Shown here piece after piece: positions 6,618 through 10,502 of a stretch of DNA of 10,502 nucleotides. The notes under the pieces were generated by a model, which worked only from the letters and a program-made list of their open reading frames with translations, searched no databases and had not been told where the DNA came from. Numbering within the stretch: position 1 is the stretch's first letter; every line of letters begins with the position of its first letter. A program made the position numbers and the translations under genes. Where the stretch lies: positions 1 through 10,502 of the forward strand of contig CANQHK010000033.1 of assembly GCA_947623645.1 (NCBI GenBank). The letters run 5' to 3'. The DNA comes from an uncultured Bacilli bacterium (GTDB taxonomy: Bacteria > Bacillota_I > Bacilli_A > RF39 > UBA660).

Positions 6618-7178
6618 CTATAATAAAATATCTGCTACTTCATTCCAATCACGAACACGAATAATTCCTCGTTCTTTTAAATCTTCTTCTGTATAATCTT
6701 GGTTGTGATAACCGTCCATTAAAAGTTTGATTTCTCCACATCCTTTTAAGTTTCCCACTTTATCATCAATTTTAATTTCACAGTCAATAATATCTTTCCT
6801 GCTTGTAAAAATAAAATTTTTAGGATCAAGAAACGGTAAGTTTTTAAGTAACCACATATGTTTATTATTGGTTACAACTCCAGACTTTTCAGGAACTCTT
6901 TTATCTAAATAAGCACTACAAATAAATACTTCATACTTCTTGGATAATTTTTCAATGATTTCAATCGCATTTGGTTTAATCGTTGTATAATCGTAAATAT
7001 TAATATTATTATAAAAATATTCTAAGTAATCATCTAACTGTTCTTGTGGAAGAAAGTCTTCAACAAAATATCCGTCAATATCATCATACGTATAGTTTGT
7101 CCCTAAATATTCATTTAAAACTTCTAAATATCCTCCATCAACAATTGTACGATCTAAATCGATCATTATTTTCTTCAT
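6618..7178 (-). CDS. HAD-family 5'(3')-deoxyribonucleotidase-like protein (NT5C type)
   Basis: A 186-residue cytosolic phosphatase of the HAD superfamily, like the 5' nucleotidase, deoxy (pyrimidine), type C family. These enzymes remove the phosphate from nucleoside monophosphates and help balance nucleotide pools. Motif I is DLDRT (D7 nucleophile, D9 acid/base), motif II is FICSAY with S88, motif III is probably K106, and motif IV is IDDKVGN with D138/D139. The insert between motif I and motif II (about 15-65) is the substrate cap and is rich in Tyr and acidic residues. The ATG at 7176-7178 has GAGGTG five bases upstream. It leads an apparent two-gene operon with the zinc-ribbon gene and diverges from gpsA. 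The true substrate cannot be told from sequence; some family members are only generic phosphatases. Confidence 0.85.
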   Translation of the reverse strand: MKKIMIDLDRTIVDGGYLEVLNEYLGTNYTYDDIDGYFVEDFLPQEQLDDYLEYFYNNINIYDYTTIKPNAIEIIEKLSKKYEVFICSAYLDKRVPEKSGVVTNNKHMWLLKNLPFLDPKNFIFTSRKDIIDCEIKIDDKVGNLKGCGEIKLLMDGYHNQDYTEEDLKERGIIRVRDWNEVADILL

Positions 7179-7195
7179 GATGTCACCTCATTTTG

Positions 7196-7224
7196 ATTGT
7201 ACCATATTTTTCCTCTATTTGAAA
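7196..7224 (-). promoter_or_regulatory. Proximal extended -10 promoter of the nucleotidase
   Basis: On the minus strand, TGGTACAAT (7196-7204) is an extended -10 with a weak -35 (TTTCAA, 7219-7224, 17-base spacer). The start would be near 7189, leaving a leader of only about 11 bases that still contains GAGGTG. Confidence 0.5.
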
Positions 7225-7254
7225 ACTTTTTTGTAAATTGGTCTTTTCTTTTTA

Positions 7255-7263
7255 ATTATAACA
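7255..7263 (-). promoter_or_regulatory. Distal extended -10 promoter of the nucleotidase
   Basis: TGTTATAAT on the minus strand has a perfect -10 box with the TG extension but no good -35. It would give a leader of about 70 bases. It may be an alternative or second promoter to the proximal one. Confidence 0.4.
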
Positions 7264-7292
7264 TGCATTTTCTAGATTTTCTACAAAAAATC

Positions 7293-7301
7293 TGGTACAA
7301 T
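7293..7301 (+). promoter_or_regulatory. Extended -10 promoter of gpsA
   Basis: TGGTACAAT on the plus strand lies 34 bases before the gpsA ATG. The -35 is poor (TAGATT at 7273-7278, 17-base spacer), so the TG extension probably compensates. The same nine bases occur in inverted orientation at 7196-7204. Confidence 0.6.
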
Positions 7302-7335
7302 AAAAATAAGTATAAAGAGGAAGGAAGAAAAATTT

Positions 7336-8307
7336 ATGAAAGTTGGAATTTTAGGAACAGGAGCTTACGGAATTGCTCTTGCAAGTGTCTTTCAAGAAAA
7401 TCAAAACAAAGTTGTAATGTGGACAAAATTTGAAGAAGAAAAACTTGCTATTTTAAAAGATCAGGAAAATAAAAAAGTTTTACCGGGAGTAAAAATTTCC
7501 AAAGAAATTCAAATCACGAATTCTTTAGAAGAAGGAGTTTCAGGAATGGATATTGTTGTCATTGCTATTCCTGCTGCATTTGTCTGTGAACTAAGCAAAC
7601 AATTAGTTCCTTATTTAAAGAATCAAGTACTTGTAATTGCATCCAAAGGAATTGAACAGAATACTTGTCTTTTCTTACATGAAATTTTGGCAAAACACAA
7701 TGATGTTTCAAATCTCTGTGTGATTGCAGGAGGAACATTTGCAGCCGATATTATAAGTGGTCTTCCCGTTGGTCTTTCCATTGCATCAAAAAATGAAGAA
7801 GCAATCAAAATCGTTCGGAAAGCTTTGGAAAACCATCATGTAAAACTTCGCCCAACAAAAGATATCTATGGAGTGGAAGTTTGTTCTTCCATAAAAAACG
7901 TCGTTGCCATTGCTGCTGGAATCTTAGAAGGAATTGGAATCAATGAATCAACCAGAAGCATGTTCATCACAGAAAGTCTTCATGATATTGAAGAATTAAT
8001 TATCAAACTAGGAGGAGATTCCAGGACTCTTCTATCCTTTGCTGGATTCGGAGATATTCTTTTAACTTGTACAAGTCCAAAATCAAGAAACTTTACTTTT
8101 GGAACAATCCTTGCAACAAAAGATAAAGAAAAAATTGAAGAATACAAAAAGACACACACCATTGAAGGACTTTATACTTTAGAATCTATTCACCAATTAA
8201 TTGAAGAAAGACAGGTAAATATAGAACTCATTCATCAAATTTACGATATTGTCTTTTTAGAAAAAGATCCTCATTCATTATTAACGTTTTTAATTACCAA
8301 AAGATAA
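7336..8307 (+). CDS. gpsA: Glycerol-3-phosphate dehydrogenase [NAD(P)+]
   Basis: A cytosolic enzyme that reduces dihydroxyacetone phosphate to sn-glycerol 3-phosphate, the backbone of phospholipids. Its 323 residues match the usual length. The N-terminal Rossmann loop is GILGTGAYGIALA (4-16, GxGxxG). Substrate-site lysines are K104 in ASKGIE and K187 in EVCSSIKNVVAIAAGI, the family signature. The C-terminal helical domain holds FAGFGDILLTCTSPKSRN (235-252), matching GLGDLxLTCTSxxSRN. One oddity is AGGTFAAD (131-138), where most members have SGPSFAxE, so a near-invariant Pro is Gly. ATG 7336 has AGAGGAAGG upstream and an extended -10 promoter at 7293-7301. The gene stands alone and ends in a terminator hairpin that begins at its stop codon. 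Confidence 0.95.
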   Translation: MKVGILGTGAYGIALASVFQENQNKVVMWTKFEEEKLAILKDQENKKVLPGVKISKEIQITNSLEEGVSGMDIVVIAIPAAFVCELSKQLVPYLKNQVLVIASKGIEQNTCLFLHEILAKHNDVSNLCVIAGGTFAADIISGLPVGLSIASKNEEAIKIVRKALENHHVKLRPTKDIYGVEVCSSIKNVVAIAAGILEGIGINESTRSMFITESLHDIEELIIKLGGDSRTLLSFAGFGDILLTCTSPKSRNFTFGTILATKDKEKIEEYKKTHTIEGLYTLESIHQLIEERQVNIELIHQIYDIVFLEKDPHSLLTFLITKR

Positions 8308-8341
8308 AAGAGTTGCTTATTTTTGAGCCAACTCTTTTTTT
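8307..8341. terminator. Terminator after gpsA, shared with the convergent gene
   Basis: The stem AAAGAGTTG (8307-8315) pairs with CAACTCTTT (8329-8337), plus CT/AG inside a one-base bulge, followed by a T-run to 8341 on the plus strand. The A-run before gives the minus strand a shorter T-run. The stop codon of the minus-strand gene (8317-8319) lies within the hairpin, so it probably serves both genes. Confidence 0.8.
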
Positions 8342-8505
8342 AATCTTTTTTGTTCTAGTCGAACTTTTGCAATTTCATCACCCGTTGCATCCAATTCTCG
8401 TTCAAGATAAGAAATTTCTCTTTTATCTTTGATAAGACGATACGTAATTTTTCCTAAAAATACTAAGGCAAATGCAGAAATTACAATTCTTGTTCCTTTT
8501 CCCAC
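8317..8505 (-). CDS. Nested in-frame small membrane/coiled-coil protein, 62 aa
   Basis: Within the 3' end of the C26 gene and in the same frame, GTG (8503-8505) has a perfect AAAGGAG (8513-8519) seven bases upstream and a good promoter at 8536-8563. The product would be 62 residues: a short basic N-terminus, one membrane helix (about 7-22, IVISAFALVFLGKITY) and a charged coiled-coil tail. Such a shape suggests a small membrane-anchored helper or scaffold, but I do not recognise it. Two readings are open: a separate gene whose upstream neighbour lost its stop codon, or a dual product giving both a fused hydrolase and the short protein. The 3' end coincides with the shared terminator. Confidence 0.55.
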   Translation of the reverse strand: MGKGTRIVISAFALVFLGKITYRLIKDKREISYLERELDATGDEIAKVRLEQKRLKKELAQK

Positions 8506-9168
8506 AATTTTTCTCCTTTCTAATCGATACCATCTATTATAACTTTTTTTATATTTTTTGCAAGCCTTCTGAAAAGCTCGAAAGAGTTTTTTTGTATTTC
8601 TATCGAAAATATCTTCTGGATGCCACTGGACACCGATACAAAATGGATGATTTGAAAATTCGATTGCTTCCACAACTCCATCCAAACTTCGAGCACTAAC
8701 CTTCCATTTTTTATCCACAAGAATGGTATCTTTATGCCTTGAATTAACAAAAATTGTGGATTTTCCAAGAATTTGATAAAGGTGACTATTTTTATCCAGT
8801 TTTATTCTGTGGGCATAAACCTTCGAAGTTTTATGATGGAAAACTTGATTCTTTAAAAATTTCTCTGGATCTTTTCCGATTCCCATCACTTGCATTCCCA
8901 AACAAATACCTAAAATAGGGACTTTCTTTTGAAGAGCAAAATCGACGGCGACTTCATCTAAATGAGTCCATGTATCTCCACCAGGAAGAACAATTCCATC
9001 ACATGTTTTTAATAGAGAAAGAATTTTTCTTTTCGAATCAATTGGTGTTAAAATAACGGGAATCATTCCATTTTTTATCAATAATTTTTGTAAACTTTCT
9101 CGAATTAAATAACAATCTACATCTTGAATATCTTTATCGAGTCGTCCGATAACTGCTACACGAATCAT
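8317..9168 (-). CDS. Class I glutamine amidotransferase-like (C26) hydrolase with C-terminal membrane/coiled-coil extension
   Basis: A 283-residue protein from the chosen ATG. Residues 1-215 are a peptidase C26/PuuD-like domain, a family that includes gamma-glutamyl-GABA hydrolase. The oxyanion strand is DGIVLPGGDTW, the nucleophile elbow is GICLGMQ (Cys89), and the His-Glu pair is in GVQWHPED (H183, E185). The substrate is unknown. The domain should end near FRAFQKACKKYKKSYNR. The frame then runs on through a membrane helix (IVISAFALVFLGKITY) and a charged coiled coil (LERELDATGDEIAKVRLEQKRLKKELAQK). The extension looks like a separate gene, listed on its own. ATG 9166-9168 is chosen over TTG 9180 and GTG 9177 because GGTGAA (9173-9178) serves as its ribosome site. 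The gene follows the rpe terminator; its own promoter is not clear (TAGAAT at 9184-9189 at best). Confidence 0.82.
   Translation of the reverse strand: MIRVAVIGRLDKDIQDVDCYLIRESLQKLLIKNGMIPVILTPIDSKRKILSLLKTCDGIVLPGGDTWTHLDEVAVDFALQKKVPILGICLGMQVMGIGKDPEKFLKNQVFHHKTSKVYAHRIKLDKNSHLYQILGKSTIFVNSRHKDTILVDKKWKVSARSLDGVVEAIEFSNHPFCIGVQWHPEDIFDRNTKKLFRAFQKACKKYKKSYNRWYRLERRKIVGKGTRIVISAFALVFLGKITYRLIKDKREISYLERELDATGDEIAKVRLEQKRLKKELAQK
8536..8563 (-). promoter_or_regulatory. Promoter inside the C26 gene for the nested small protein
   Basis: On the minus strand, TTGCAA (8558-8563) and a perfect TATAAT (8536-8541) have a 16-base spacer. The start would be near 8529, about 24 bases before the GTG, leaving room for AAAGGAG. 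The codons it occupies encode a lysine/tyrosine-rich stretch (KKYKKSYN) at the end of the hydrolase domain. AT-rich Lys codons can mimic promoters, so this is not proof by itself. Confidence 0.5.
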
Positions 9169-9191
9169 TTTCTTCACCAATAAATTCTATG

Positions 9192-9217
9192 AAAAAAAGA
9201 GAATAAATTTTCTCTTT
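9192..9217 (-). terminator. Rho-independent terminator of the rsgA-rpe operon
   Basis: The stem AAAGAGAA/TTCTCTTT (arms 9196-9203 and 9210-9217, loop of six) is followed by a run of seven T's on the minus strand (9192-9198). The rpe stop codon is within the first arm. It separates rpe from the downstream C26 gene. Confidence 0.8.
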
Positions 9218-9848
9218 AATTTCGAAGTTCTGTAATTCTTTCTTGAAAATTATCACTAGAAGTAATATAATTTCCACTTACTAAAATATCTGCATCTTTT
9301 ACTTTCTTCTTCGTTTCTTTGTTGATTCCCCCATCGACACTAATAAGAATATTATTATGTCCTTTCTTTTCGATGAATTTCTTGATTGCCTTCACTTTCT
9401 TACCCGTTTCTTCTAAAAATGGTTGTCCACCTCTACCAGGTTCCACTCCCATCACTAAAATTAAATCAATAGAATCCAAATAAGGTTCCAATTCTTTTAT
9501 ATCTGTATTCGGTTTAATAGAAAGTCCAGCTTTAATTCCATAAGAATGAATAAGTTGAATAATTTTCTCAAGATTTCTTGAAATCTCTACATGAACAGTA
9601 ATATATTCTGTGTTTAAACTAGCAAATTTAGAAATCAATTTTTCTGGTTTTTCCGCCATCAAATGAACATCTAATCTCTTACAAGTATATTTATAAACTT
9701 TTTTTAGTTCTCGAAAAGGAAGAGATTTTTGCCTTACAAACTTACCATCCATATAATCGACGTGAATATAGTCGACATCGGTCATATTTAATTTTCTTAA
9801 ATCCTTCGATTTATCATAACTCGTTAAAAAGGATGCTGAAATTTTCAT
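9216..9848 (-). CDS. rpe: Ribulose-phosphate 3-epimerase family protein
   Basis: Interconverts ribulose 5-phosphate and xylulose 5-phosphate in the pentose phosphate pathway, as a cytosolic TIM barrel with a metal centre. At 210 residues it is near the usual 215-225. The metal/catalytic residues are present: H29 and D31 in YIHVDYMDG, H62 in LDVHLM and D172 in ISVDGGI. The phosphate-side loop is VEPGRGGQPF (135-144), while typical Rpe has NPGFGGQ; the PF ending is also seen in the allulose-6-phosphate epimerase relative AlsE. Position directly after rsgA, with an 8-base gap and AGGTGG overlapping the rsgA stop, is the common Bacillota order and favours Rpe. A terminator starts at its stop. Confidence 0.88.
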   Translation of the reverse strand: MKISASFLTSYDKSKDLRKLNMTDVDYIHVDYMDGKFVRQKSLPFRELKKVYKYTCKRLDVHLMAEKPEKLISKFASLNTEYITVHVEISRNLEKIIQLIHSYGIKAGLSIKPNTDIKELEPYLDSIDLILVMGVEPGRGGQPFLEETGKKVKAIKKFIEKKGHNNILISVDGGINKETKKKVKDADILVSGNYITSSDNFQERITELRN

Positions 9849-9856
9849 TTTGCCAC

Positions 9857-10502
9857 CTACTTTTCTATGAATTTACAATAATTTTCATATCTTGATTTTA
9901 AAATTTTACCATCTTGAACGGCCTTTTTCACAGCACATTCTTTTTCATGAATATGTCTACAATCTTTAAAAGGACAAGAGTATTTTGAAAATTCTTTAAA
10001 AGCCTCTTGGATTTTTTCTTCACCGATTCCCTCTAAATCAATCGATGAAAAACCGGGTGTATCAACAACTTTTCCATGATGAATCTCCAATAATTCTACA
10101 TGTCTTGTTGTATGTTTTCCCCGACCTAACGCTTTAGAAATCTCTCCCGTTTGTAAATTTAAAGATTTATCTAGATGGTTCAGAAGAGTCGATTTACCTG
10201 CTCCTGTTTGACCTGTAAAGACCGTTGTCTTTCCTTTAAACAATTTTTTAATCTTATGAAGTTTCGTATTATAAAGAACAGTATATCCTTGTTTTTTATA
10301 ATATTTTAATATTTTCATAAGTTTTTGCTTTTCTACTTTGGAAAGTAAATCCATCTTCGTCATACAAATAACAGGTTCTATTTGATGATAATTTAAAACA
10401 ACCAACAGTTTATCCAAAAGATTATCCGAAAAATCGGGTTCTTTTGCACTTGTAATAATAAAGGCCTGGTCAACATTTGCAACAAGAGGTCGTACCAAAG
10501 AA
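9857..10502 (-). CDS. rsgA: RsgA ribosome small-subunit biogenesis GTPase, 5' end missing
   Basis: A circularly permuted GTPase that helps mature the 30S subunit. The frame is open to the window edge, so the N-terminal OB-fold is outside; the first visible residues (SLVRPLVANVDQA) fit the join of OB-fold and G domain. The motif order is permuted as expected: G4 TKMD, then G1 GQTGAGKST, a G2-like GRGKHTTRHVEL and G3 DTPGFSS. The C-terminal zinc site is complete: C-x4-C-x-H-x5-C in YSCPFKDCRHIHEKEC. The G1 Thr-Gly-Ala variant differs slightly from the commoner GQSGVGKS. The TTG at 10496-10498 is an internal Leu codon, not a start. It forms an operon with rpe. Confidence 0.95.
   Translation of the reverse strand, partial: SLVRPLVANVDQAFIITSAKEPDFSDNLLDKLLVVLNYHQIEPVICMTKMDLLSKVEKQKLMKILKYYKKQGYTVLYNTKLHKIKKLFKGKTTVFTGQTGAGKSTLLNHLDKSLNLQTGEISKALGRGKHTTRHVELLEIHHGKVVDTPGFSSIDLEGIGEEKIQEAFKEFSKYSCPFKDCRHIHEKECAVKKAVQDGKILKSRYENYCKFIEK

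Noticed and set aside
7197..7433. 78-codon plus-strand open frame before gpsA
   Set aside because: It spans the divergent promoters and overlaps gpsA out of frame, with no family resemblance and no ribosome site.
8520..8768. 82-codon minus-strand open frame inside the C26 gene
   Set aside because: It is a shadow in a different frame of a well-supported hydrolase domain carrying the catalytic His-Glu motif.
9169..9180. TTG start for the C26 hydrolase four codons upstream
   Set aside because: The TTG and the following GTG overlap the GGTGAA that serves as ribosome site for the ATG at 9168.
1..10502. CRISPR array, tRNA/rRNA, insertion sequence or defence island
   Set aside because: No regular direct repeats, cloverleaf-like or rRNA sequence, transposase or terminal repeats were seen on reading both strands; nearly all sequence is explained by the listed genes.

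Overview
This is a low-GC window, roughly 30% G+C by eye. Genes start with ATG, GTG or TTG behind good GGAGG-type ribosome sites. TGA is used as a stop and tryptophan is read from TGG. Together with RNase Y, an RsgA-Rpe pair, an MntR-like regulator and a SipW-type signal peptide, this points to a Bacillota bacterium. It could be one of the reduced, gut-associated lineages of Bacilli near the Mollicutes (RF39-like), but that lineage call is inference. No tRNA, rRNA, CRISPR array or insertion sequence was seen.

Layout. Positions 1-560 (minus) hold the N-terminal third of RNase Y with its own sigma-A promoter. A gap of about 360 bases follows, holding palindromes and the feoB terminator. Positions 921-3181 (minus) are feoB and feoA, overlapping by ATGA. 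Divergent to them is a small DtxR/MntR-type metal regulator (3277-3696, plus) that keeps all six manganese ligands of Bacillus MntR. An imperfect inverted repeat lies between them.

Positions 3690-5273 (minus) encode an exported protein with a SipW-like signal and a predicted beta-helix. It diverges from a 74-residue XRE/Cro-type regulator (5383-5607). That regulator converges on a 331-residue zinc-ribbon protein (5604-6599, minus), and both stop codons sit in the loop of one shared terminator hairpin. The zinc-ribbon gene follows a HAD 5'-nucleotidase (6618-7178, minus) in an apparent two-gene operon. The nucleotidase diverges from gpsA (7336-8307, plus; glycerol-3-phosphate dehydrogenase, phospholipid precursor synthesis).

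The right end reads leftwards: rsgA (partial) and rpe in an operon closed by a terminator, then a class I glutamine amidotransferase-like (C26) hydrolase. The last 62 codons of the hydrolase look like a separate small membrane/coiled-coil gene with its own promoter, Shine-Dalgarno sequence and GTG start. This nested or fused arrangement, the degenerate macro-like domain of the zinc-ribbon protein, and the pairing of a manganese-type regulator with an iron-type transporter are the most interesting points. Most of the rest is housekeeping. I do not see a clear new multi-gene defence or mobile system.
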